64,000 nucleotides of DNA, taken from assembly GCA_016192105.1 (NCBI GenBank), contig JACPUV010000026.1:124001-188000 (forward strand), given 5' to 3'. The translations under genes were made by a program, and so were the position numbers. Below, piece by piece: positions 55,879-62,871 of this stretch. The notes under the pieces were generated by a model that had not been told where the DNA came from, searched no databases, and worked only from the letters and a program-made list of their open reading frames with translations. This DNA is from Sphingobacteriales bacterium (GTDB taxonomy: Bacteria > Bacteroidota > Bacteroidia > Chitinophagales > Chitinophagaceae). How positions within the stretch are numbered: the stretch's first letter is position 1; each line of letters opens with the position of its first letter.

Positions 55879-55990
55879 TCAGGTAAAGGTAATCAAATAA
55901 AAAAAGAGCTCCGTAAGAAAAGTCACATTCCCGGAAAATTGTATTTTCAGTAAAATTGTTTTTTAGACACGACTAAAATATATTTTAATT

Positions 55991-56764
55991 ATGACTAAAT
56001 ACTTACTCTTTTTGCTAGGTACCCGCCTGCTGCTCCAGGATCCGCTTTATTGCCAGGAGCGCCGGATGGAAACCGACCGTCCGGATCAGACCGAAAGCCC
56101 CGTCCTTGTAAAAAAAGGGTGGCTGCAAACGGAAAGCGGGTTACAGGCAGAGTGGGATGGGAATACCAGTTCATTCTTCCATCCCGGAACCCTCTGGAAA
56201 TTTGGTCTCTCCCACTGGCTCGAGCTACGGTTAACCACAGATTTTCTGAGCCGGCAAAGCAGGCCATTGCCCGATAACCGCCTTCGTGAAACGGGTTTGT
56301 TGCCACTGGAGATCGGGGGTAAAATAGCCCTGGTGGATGAAAAAGGTTACCGGCCCAAGATCGCTCTGATCCTGCAGGCAGCCCCTGCCACCTGGGGTAA
56401 TAAGAAATTCCATACCCATTCCTGGGCGCATGGTTTCCGGTTTACCCTGCAGCATACCCTGGCGCCAGGGATCGGTATTGGATATAACCTCGGGGCCGAA
56501 TGGGATGGTTTCTCCAGGCAACCTGCATTTATATATACGCTTTCTCCCGGGTTTGACCTGGGACAATGCTGGTATGTTTATGCTGAAATATATGGGGCTG
56601 TTACGAAAACGGAAGGGCCGGCTCATCATATAGCCACAGGAGCCGCTTTCTATATTACGGATGACCTGAAACTGGATCTTTCTGCCGGCAGGGGATTGAC
56701 AAAGGCGGCAACAGACGGATACCTGGCATTCGGGGTTTCTTTCCGGTTGCCGGTGATAAAATAA
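55991..56764 (+). CDS. Outer-membrane transporter-like protein (MetA-pathway of phenol degradation family)
   Basis: A 257-residue predicted outer-membrane beta-barrel with a signal peptide. The METDRPDQTESP motif just after the signal and the alternating beta pattern ending in FGVSFRLPV are characteristic of the Phenol_MetA_deg / transporter family. Function is not established; such genes sit near metal efflux clusters in Bacteroidota. It is the only plus-strand gene in this region, divergent from the pump unit and convergent with the TonB receptor gene at a shared terminator. Confidence 0.82.
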   Translation: MTKYLLFLLGTRLLLQDPLYCQERRMETDRPDQTESPVLVKKGWLQTESGLQAEWDGNTSSFFHPGTLWKFGLSHWLELRLTTDFLSRQSRPLPDNRLRETGLLPLEIGGKIALVDEKGYRPKIALILQAAPATWGNKKFHTHSWAHGFRFTLQHTLAPGIGIGYNLGAEWDGFSRQPAFIYTLSPGFDLGQCWYVYAEIYGAVTKTEGPAHHIATGAAFYITDDLKLDLSAGRGLTKAATDGYLAFGVSFRLPVIK

Positions 56765-56787
56765 AAAACCGGGCGAACCCGGTTTTT
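56763..56787. terminator. Shared bidirectional terminator
   Basis: AACCGGG and CCCGGTT around a CGAA tetraloop (56767-56784), with an A-run before and a T-run after, so it can end transcription from both the plus-strand barrel gene and the minus-strand seven-gene metal unit. Confidence 0.9.
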
Positions 56788-56803
56788 GTTAGCTGAAACT
56801 TGT

Positions 56804-59356
56804 TTATTTAATCTTATACCGGAGCCCTGTGTAGATCAGCCTGCCGCTGACCGGTCCCCATACGAGTGAGGCGTCAAAGAACGGACTGAAGGGCTGTTCC
56901 GCTGCAATGATTGCATCCCGTTGAAAGAAATTGGTCAGGTTCTCCCCGCCGAGGTACAGGTCAACCGGGTGCTTTTTCCCAACGGTCTTGCTTACTTGCG
57001 CATTCATAAGCCAGTAAGCAGGTGAGCGGGTTTCCCGCTGATAGACGGATGGGTTACCGCTTGTACCCGGTATCCGCTTTGATCCGTTATAACTAACCGT
57101 GTAATCCATCTTCCACCCGCTGATCTCATACGCCAGGTTGGCAAAGGCCCGGTGTTTGGCAGTAAACGGTTTTTGCAGGAGCTGCCCGCTGTACCGGGTC
57201 CGGACATCAAAGAAACGATAGGCCAGTCTCAGCTCCAGCTTACGGACGGGTTCCATGCTGAATTCAGCCTGCAGGCTGTTGGAAAAAGAGCGCCCTTCCA
57301 GGTTATAAAATTTAACGGACCGTACATCTTCCAGGTCCACCACTACCTGGTTGCTGAAATCATTCCGGAAAAAATCAACACTGAACGCAGCCTCCCGGTG
57401 AAAAAGCCGGAATCGCTGATCCGCACTGATCCCTTTGTTCCAGGCCACTTCGGGGTCCAGTCCATAGGCTTTTCCGGCCGAAGCGGAGAGAATACTGATC
57501 TGCCTGGAACTCACCAGCACAGAAGTATTCTCGGCAAAAATATTGGCCGTACGCTGGCCGCGCCCCGCGCTAAGCCGGATTGTCGTTCCTTTAACGGGTT
57601 CATAACGCAGGTGCAGCCGCGGGGTGATAAACCAGCCAAACAAATTATTGTGATCACTGCGTATTCCTGCCACCAGTCCCAGCTTAGCCGTGGGGTTGAA
57701 CGAATACTCAAAGAAAGTGCCGGGAACAGTCTCCTTCCTTTTATACAACACAGAACGGAAGGTTTCCCGGTAATCATCGGAAACCAGGCTCATCCCGGTC
57801 CTGAATTTATGCCGGGTATTCCCGATAATAGACTGATAAATCAGGTTGGCATAAAAACTACCCTGCTCCGCTGCATACGGGTTTAACCCAAAATAAGAAT
57901 CCTGCTGGTGGTTAAACAGCTGCAGTTGCAGCCCAATGCTTTTGTATTTTTTTTCGGGAAACACATAGCCCGTCTTGGCAAATACTTCATACCGCCGGGT
58001 GCGGATACCCAGCCCATAATGATTTGTAGTAAACTTATCCTTTGATGGCTCAAAAGCCGTTTCACCACCGGTACGGTCATCCAGCAGCAGCTTCACGCCA
58101 AACTGCGTGATAAACCCTTTCCCGTCTTCAAACTTCCAGCGGTTGAGCAAACTGAACAGGTTGCCGGTGGGTAAATCCCGGAACCCGTCCTTATTAATGT
58201 CCAGTTTCTTATTGTACAAAAAATCGTCGTGTAGTAGAAATGCGGTACTCCATTTCTTTCCAACCTTATACGCCAGGTTCAGGTTGAGGTCCGTTTTACC
58301 TATATCATTCACATACAAGTTTGCATATACTTTTTCCGCTTTCTCCGGTTTCTTCAATTCAATATTGATCTGCCCGGCAATACTCTCAAACCCGTTGGCT
58401 ACCGCTCCAACGCCCTTGTTCAACTGGATCGATTCCACCCAGGGGCCTGCAATGCTGTTCAGCCCCAGTGATGTAGCGATCCCGCGCGGTCCCGGCAGGT
58501 TCTCAACTGTGAGCTGTGTGTAATTACCACTCAATCCGAGCAACTGGATCTGCTTGCTTCCCGTCACTGCATCATTATAAGACACATCCACTGATGGATT
58601 GGTCTCAAAGCTTTCACTCAGGTTGCAACAGGCGGCCTTGAACAATTCTCTTTCGGTCATCACCTGTGTACGGATCGTACTCAGTGAAGACAGGTAAGTA
58701 GAACGCTGCCGGGCGGTGAGTTTCACTTCGCTCAGTTGCTGGTTACTGGCCAGGACGATCTTAAGTTCCGCGGAGGGCTGTACCGGGATGGTATCGGGCC
58801 GGTAACCCGCATAACTGACCACGAGCCGGTCAGTATTCCCGTTCAGGCTGGTTTTAAAAACACCGGCTGAATCGGTAACTGTTCCCTGTTTGGTACCCAG
58901 CCAGGTGATGCTGGCGCCGGGCAGGGGACGGAAATTTCCCTTCATGTCTTCCTCCAGCACCACACCCCTGATCAGTCCGCCGGATGGGGCCGGGTGGTCT
59001 GCCTGGGGATCCGCTGCATTTTTCCGGTAAAGACAGCATTCCGGCAGTGCCGCATAGACATCATCCTTTGCCTTTTTTAATTCCGTATCATGCCCGGCAT
59101 CCGCGATGCGGGCATGTATTTTTTCAATCCGGGTTAATAAACTGTCGTAGGTAACAGTCAGTATTTTACTGTCAATATCCCAGGCAGCCTGCCTCACACC
59201 CCTGCCTTTAGCGGCTTCTTCAATCCGCTTTTTACACATTTCACAATTGCCAAATACTTTCATTGTATGGGTGATTACGGAACCTGTTTGAGCGGACAGT
59301 TCTTTTGCCTGGCTAACCAGGATAAAAAGAAAATATAATTTGATTAATTTTTTCAT
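56804..59356 (-). CDS. TonB-dependent receptor with an N-terminal HMA metal-binding domain
   Basis: About 850 residues starting at ATG 59356: signal peptide (ending LSAQ); an HMA domain (about 25-95) with the metal-binding GNCEMCKKRIE; a short YAALPECCLYR motif; a carboxypeptidase-regulatory-like beta domain (about 125-210); a plug; and a 22-strand outer-membrane barrel ending GLRYKIK. TonB receptors import bound ligands across the outer membrane, and the HMA domain suggests a metal or metal chelate such as copper. Last gene of the seven-gene unit, 82 bases after the second HYC_CC_PP gene. A longer frame to 59500 lacks a plausible N-terminus. Confidence 0.93.
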   Translation of the reverse strand: MKKLIKLYFLFILVSQAKELSAQTGSVITHTMKVFGNCEMCKKRIEEAAKGRGVRQAAWDIDSKILTVTYDSLLTRIEKIHARIADAGHDTELKKAKDDVYAALPECCLYRKNAADPQADHPAPSGGLIRGVVLEEDMKGNFRPLPGASITWLGTKQGTVTDSAGVFKTSLNGNTDRLVVSYAGYRPDTIPVQPSAELKIVLASNQQLSEVKLTARQRSTYLSSLSTIRTQVMTERELFKAACCNLSESFETNPSVDVSYNDAVTGSKQIQLLGLSGNYTQLTVENLPGPRGIATSLGLNSIAGPWVESIQLNKGVGAVANGFESIAGQINIELKKPEKAEKVYANLYVNDIGKTDLNLNLAYKVGKKWSTAFLLHDDFLYNKKLDINKDGFRDLPTGNLFSLLNRWKFEDGKGFITQFGVKLLLDDRTGGETAFEPSKDKFTTNHYGLGIRTRRYEVFAKTGYVFPEKKYKSIGLQLQLFNHQQDSYFGLNPYAAEQGSFYANLIYQSIIGNTRHKFRTGMSLVSDDYRETFRSVLYKRKETVPGTFFEYSFNPTAKLGLVAGIRSDHNNLFGWFITPRLHLRYEPVKGTTIRLSAGRGQRTANIFAENTSVLVSSRQISILSASAGKAYGLDPEVAWNKGISADQRFRLFHREAAFSVDFFRNDFSNQVVVDLEDVRSVKFYNLEGRSFSNSLQAEFSMEPVRKLELRLAYRFFDVRTRYSGQLLQKPFTAKHRAFANLAYEISGWKMDYTVSYNGSKRIPGTSGNPSVYQRETRSPAYWLMNAQVSKTVGKKHPVDLYLGGENLTNFFQRDAIIAAEQPFSPFFDASLVWGPVSGRLIYTGLRYKIK

Positions 59357-59438
59357 GATTGTTGATTTCAGGTAAATAAACAGCTGCAGGTTGCAGCACA
59401 TACCATTCCCCGCTGCCGGAGCGGGAATCATCAGGCAA

Positions 59439-59834
59439 TCAGATACGGAAAACCCGGTTGAGCAGAAATACCGGTACAGCCGTTTTCCCAGGCGGGCCAT
59501 GACCAGTAACCCGGTCAGTTACTTTATATACTACCCGATTCTCCGGATCAGTTAAGAAGGGAGGGCCATCTGCCAACCCGGTAAGGGAAGCATTGAAATC
59601 AATGGCAGGCCCTTCCTGCTGATCATCACTGATGCGGAAAGTGGAAGCTTCGTCCTTGCAACAGGAGTTTCCCTTCTCTTTGGTATCCATTCCGCAAAAC
59701 CCGCAGCGTTCTTCTGTATGACCTGAAAGCCGCAGGCTGACCAGCCGGTTCATGCAGTAATGCTGCTGAAGGGTGATCCCGGCTGTAAAAGCGAGATAAA
59801 TAAAGGATAATATGATCACACCTGCTTTTTTCAC
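59439..59834 (-). CDS. HYC_CC_PP family protein (copy 1)
   Basis: A 131-residue protein starting at GTG 59834, whose bases overlap the stop of the upstream barrel gene (GTGA). N-terminal hydrophobic helix, then HYCMNRLVSLRL, a CGFCGM pair, and SCCKDEAS, the pattern that names the HYC_CC_PP family; the C-terminus ends LLNRVFRI. The paired Cys and His suggest metal binding in the periplasm or envelope. Paralogous to the protein at 62408-62800. The function of the family is not known to me. Confidence 0.85.
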   Translation of the reverse strand: MKKAGVIILSFIYLAFTAGITLQQHYCMNRLVSLRLSGHTEERCGFCGMDTKEKGNSCCKDEASTFRISDDQQEGPAIDFNASLTGLADGPPFLTDPENRVVYKVTDRVTGHGPPGKTAVPVFLLNRVFRI

Positions 59835-60682
59835 CGCGGCGCGTTTTTCTCTTTTTGTTTTTTCTTCCAGGTATTCAGAAACGTGCGTTCCAAACTGATC
59901 AGCCAGCTTCCGGTAGCCATGCGCTGCATACTGCCGTATAACTGGAAACGATATCCCGCATTCAGTCTGGTGGTACTGCCAAAGATCAGTTGCACTGCGG
60001 GAGCCAGGTCGAGCCACCCGGCTTTTTTATCCAGCAACTGCTGTCCCAGCAACTCCAGGTAAAGATTAAAGTTGGTCTGCCTGTAATCCCTGTATTCTTT
60101 GGGCCATACGAGCCATCCGCCTGACAGGCTGTAATTCAGCGACTGGTAGCTCCTTTGCGGAACATAAATCACTTCATCAAACCGGGACTTGTGCAATACC
60201 TGCGTATGCCCCAGCGTGGCCGATAAGGCAAATTTGTGCCAGAGCTGGGTGGCAATGATCCCCGCTTCCACTCCGCCCTTGTCGCCCATCAGTGAAATCT
60301 CATCATAATGAAAGGGGATCCGGGTTATTGAAAATTCGGAGTAGGCGGCCATCCGGAAATGCTTGTGCAACTCATCATTCGACAGGAACCGGTATTTTGC
60401 ATAAAGGCTAAAGGACTCATAACGTGTTTGGGAGCTATGCATATTCGCCAGCGAGACACCGGCCCTTACCATCAACCGTTTACTAACACCCAGCATCAGC
60501 TGCGGCATCAGGCGGTTGGAAAACCGGCCGTAAATATTGTCCTTTGTAACAAAATGATCGTTCAGTTTTACGCTCAGTGAATGTGCAGGTAAGCTGGAGG
60601 CGGGTTCGCTGAATACGTACAATTCCTGCGCCGGGAGTTCCCCGGCCAGCAATGATAACAGGCAAATAAAAATCCGGCGCAT
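59831..60682 (-). CDS. Outer-membrane beta-barrel protein of the metal operon
   Basis: A 283-residue protein with signal peptide (cleavage near LPAQ) and alternating hydrophobic strands through to the end, consistent with an outer-membrane barrel of about 12-14 strands. No catalytic motif. The tail is Lys-rich (WKKKQKEKN). It lies between the TlpA-like gene (14 bases upstream) and the first HYC_CC_PP gene (four-base overlap), so it belongs to the same unit and probably forms the outer-membrane part of the pathway. No named family recognised. Confidence 0.82.
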   Translation of the reverse strand: MRRIFICLLSLLAGELPAQELYVFSEPASSLPAHSLSVKLNDHFVTKDNIYGRFSNRLMPQLMLGVSKRLMVRAGVSLANMHSSQTRYESFSLYAKYRFLSNDELHKHFRMAAYSEFSITRIPFHYDEISLMGDKGGVEAGIIATQLWHKFALSATLGHTQVLHKSRFDEVIYVPQRSYQSLNYSLSGGWLVWPKEYRDYRQTNFNLYLELLGQQLLDKKAGWLDLAPAVQLIFGSTTRLNAGYRFQLYGSMQRMATGSWLISLERTFLNTWKKKQKEKNAPR

Positions 60683-60696
60683 GCAGTTTTTTTATA

Positions 60697-61188
60697 TCAT
60701 TCTCCCAGGATTTCCTTCAACGCCTTTTCCAGCTCCTTTCCTTCAAGGTCCATCGCGATCAGCGTCCCGTCCTTATCAATCAGGTAGGAAGTGGGTATGG
60801 CTGAAATCCGCCATTGGGTGGTGGTCAGCGATTCCCAGCCCCCGTTATCATTTACCTGTAACCAGCTGATCTTATCCCGCTTTACAGCCGTCTGCCAGTC
60901 TTTCTTGTCTTCATCGATCGACACCCCGAGTATCTCAAATCCCTTTTCTTTGAATTTGGGATAGAGTTTTACCAGGCTCTTATTGGATACCCGGCAGGGG
61001 CCGCACCAGGAAGCCCAGAAATCGAGGAGTACCACTTTTCCCCGGAGAGAAGACAACTTTACCGTATCCCCGTTAATAGCAGGAAGGGCCACTTCCGGCG
61101 CTTTATAACCCTGCTTTACCTGGGCCTGCACAACGGTATTCAACAATAGTACTATACTAAAAATCAGTAATGATCTCGCTTTACTCAT
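60697..61188 (-). CDS. TlpA-like periplasmic thioredoxin
   Basis: A 163-residue protein: signal peptide (ending VQAQ), then a TlpA/ResA-type thioredoxin fold with WCGPC in FWASWCGPCRVSNKS and the cis-Pro region SAIPTSYLIDKDG. Such proteins reduce disulfides, for example in copper-binding or cytochrome c proteins. Position in an operon of Cys-rich HMA and HYC_CC_PP proteins suggests it keeps their metal-binding thiols reduced. Confidence 0.92.
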   Translation of the reverse strand: MSKARSLLIFSIVLLLNTVVQAQVKQGYKAPEVALPAINGDTVKLSSLRGKVVLLDFWASWCGPCRVSNKSLVKLYPKFKEKGFEILGVSIDEDKKDWQTAVKRDKISWLQVNDNGGWESLTTTQWRISAIPTSYLIDKDGTLIAMDLEGKELEKALKEILGE

Positions 61189-61255
61189 ACATACACTTTT
61201 TAAAAATTTCTTTCCCCCTGCAGGCGCAGGAGGAAAGAAATAAAAATATCATTGG

Positions 61256-61807
61256 TTAAATCGTGACATGGAAGACCCGCTCCCCTTCTTTCGGTCCCTC
61301 TCCCGAACGACCGGCAGCCGCTTTACCGGTCTGCAGGCTCGGAACGGATACCGAGGCACTGATCTTTTTAAATTCCTTAGCCGTTAAAAAAGATTTGTCC
61401 AGTACCCGCAGGGTCTGTTCACCGTTCAGTACACGGTTTCCGGTCTTCAGGAAAAGAAACCAGGCATCGCCGATCCTGGTAAAGGTTTCAGCACGAATAC
61501 CCAGCTCGCTGAATGTACCCGTGACCTGAAGGCCCCCGACAAAAAAACCTGCTTCCTCCACGGCATCCCGGATCGCATCCAGGTTAACGGGTTTGCCCTG
61601 TTTGAATGCAATACTAAAGGCGGAGTTCTTAATATCAGCTTTTACTGATTCCACAAAGGGAAGCTCCTGCAGGGCCTTATTAATGGCATTGCTGCACATG
61701 GCACAGGTAAGCCCCGTAGCCTGCAGGCTTGCCTTGCTGAATTGTGCCTGCACAGGCTGCAGCAGCAATGCCATAACAAGTAAAACAAATACTTTCTTCA
61801 ATACCAC
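61256..61807 (-). CDS. Periplasmic HMA-domain metal-binding protein
   Basis: About 183 residues: signal peptide (VFVLLVMALLLQPVQAQ), an HMA domain with GLTCAMCSNAI (CxxC), and a C-terminal domain of about 100 residues without a recognised family. The protein may receive a monovalent soft metal such as Cu(I). Start is uncertain: GTG 61807 (14 bases after the upstream stop), TTG 61801, or ATG 61840, which would overlap the upstream gene by 19 bases. Confidence 0.85.
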   Translation of the reverse strand: MVLKKVFVLLVMALLLQPVQAQFSKASLQATGLTCAMCSNAINKALQELPFVESVKADIKNSAFSIAFKQGKPVNLDAIRDAVEEAGFFVGGLQVTGTFSELGIRAETFTRIGDAWFLFLKTGNRVLNGEQTLRVLDKSFLTAKEFKKISASVSVPSLQTGKAAAGRSGEGPKEGERVFHVTI

Positions 61808-61821
61808 TCTTTCTGATTTGC

Positions 61822-62319
61822 TTATGATTTTTTGCAGCAATCTTTCCCGTCATGACCTTCCTTTGTACACTTTCCGTCCTTGCAGCAATCCATTTTGGCA
61901 GCGCCTTCTTTTTTGCAGCAATCTTTCCCGTCATGACCTTCCTTCGTACACTTTCCATCCTTGCAGCAATCCATTTTAACGCCTTCATCCTGCTTGTCAT
62001 ACTTACAGCAACCGGGCAGCTTATTGTACACATCCATGGTTGCCTTGAACCCTGCATTGTCATGACCCACATCCGCTATTTTCTGCTGGATCTTTGCGGT
62101 ATTGGTAGTGCTGCTGTTATAGGTAACAGTAAGTTGCTTGGTATCCGCATCCCATTTGGCTTCACTGGCGCCGGCTTCTTTAGCGGCTTTTTCGATACGG
62201 GTCTTGCACATACCGCAATTCCCCGAAACCTGGAAGGATTCGGTTTGTGCTTGAGCAAAAGAAATACTGGTAATCGCCACTAAAAGGGCGGTAAATGATA
62301 AAATACGTAATGCTTTCAT
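61822..62319 (-). CDS. Periplasmic HMA protein with duplicated Cys-rich tail
   Basis: A 165-residue protein starting at ATG 62319. Signal peptide (ending SFAQ), HMA domain with SGNCGMCKTRIE, a linker with LPGCCKYDK like that of the TonB receptor, then two copies of a 23-residue Cys/Lys/Asp-rich unit (MDCCKDGKCTKEGHDGKDCCKK). Together the tail has ten Cys and two His, well suited to bind several metal ions. The two DNA copies (61828-61896 and 61909-61977) differ at only two of 69 positions. Second gene of the seven-gene unit. Confidence 0.9.
   Translation of the reverse strand: MKALRILSFTALLVAITSISFAQAQTESFQVSGNCGMCKTRIEKAAKEAGASEAKWDADTKQLTVTYNSSTTNTAKIQQKIADVGHDNAGFKATMDVYNKLPGCCKYDKQDEGVKMDCCKDGKCTKEGHDGKDCCKKEGAAKMDCCKDGKCTKEGHDGKDCCKKS
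61828..61977. repeat. Tandem coding repeat, 81-base period
   Basis: Two 69-base copies (61828-61896, 61909-61977) with two mismatches, separated by 12 bases, encode the Cys-rich tail of the HMA protein. The near identity points to a recent duplication or ongoing repeat-number change. Confidence 0.9.
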
Positions 62320-62407
62320 TTTATTCAGATTTGAAATGAAGTAAATAATAATTGTACCGGGGGCACAAACCTGTTTGTACCCGGGCAGATGACCTTTGCG
62401 GCTGGTA

Positions 62408-62800
62408 TCAAATCCGGAAAACATTAATCTGGAGGTATATATCCTGCTCAGACTGAAGTGGCGGGGAATGGTCTCCTATGACCGGTTTCTGCTCGGCTGT
62501 ATAAAACGGGGCCGTTAAAAATTCCGAGGGCATTACGACTATTGGCTCCTGGGCGGGTATCGAATAATCCGGAACAGCATTGTTATTCTGATCCTGCTCC
62601 AGTTTGAAAACCCTGACCTCGTCATGGCAACATTTGTTCGAAGCATGCATTTGCATACCACATTCGGCACAGCTATCATCTTTTCCTCCAAAGAGATGGA
62701 TGGAAGCCAGCCGGTCCATGCAGTAATGCAGGTTCACCACCACGCCGCAGGTAACGGTCAGGTAACAAAGGAATGATATGGAAAGTACCAGCTTTTTCAT
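62408..62800 (-). CDS. HYC_CC_PP family protein (copy 2)
   Basis: A 130-residue protein. Hydrophobic N-terminal helix, HYCMDRLASIHLFGG, CAECGM, KCCHDEVRVF, and a C-terminus ending INVFRI; these match the family pattern and the copy at 59439-59834. Likely anchored in or secreted through the inner membrane, with paired Cys and His for metal binding. First gene of the seven-gene unit, only nine bases from its -7 promoter box. Confidence 0.87.
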   Translation of the reverse strand: MKKLVLSISFLCYLTVTCGVVVNLHYCMDRLASIHLFGGKDDSCAECGMQMHASNKCCHDEVRVFKLEQDQNNNAVPDYSIPAQEPIVVMPSEFLTAPFYTAEQKPVIGDHSPPLQSEQDIYLQINVFRI

Positions 62801-62809
62801 TTCCTTTTA

Positions 62810-62817
62810 CAAAGATA
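62810..62817 (-). promoter_or_regulatory. Bacteroidota -7 promoter box of the seven-gene metal unit (TATCTTTG)
   Basis: Exact TAnnTTTG on the minus strand, nine bases before the first ATG, again predicting a near-leaderless mRNA. Confidence 0.65.
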
Positions 62818-62871
62818 ATCCCAATATTGAAGAAATGAAACAGTGTTTGGACCCGGGTTGGGTTTTGAGAA

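Noticed and set aside
61593..61979. Plus-strand ORF with repeated NLSRHDLP-type sequence
   Set aside because: It is the antisense shadow of the Cys-rich tandem repeat and of the HMA gene.
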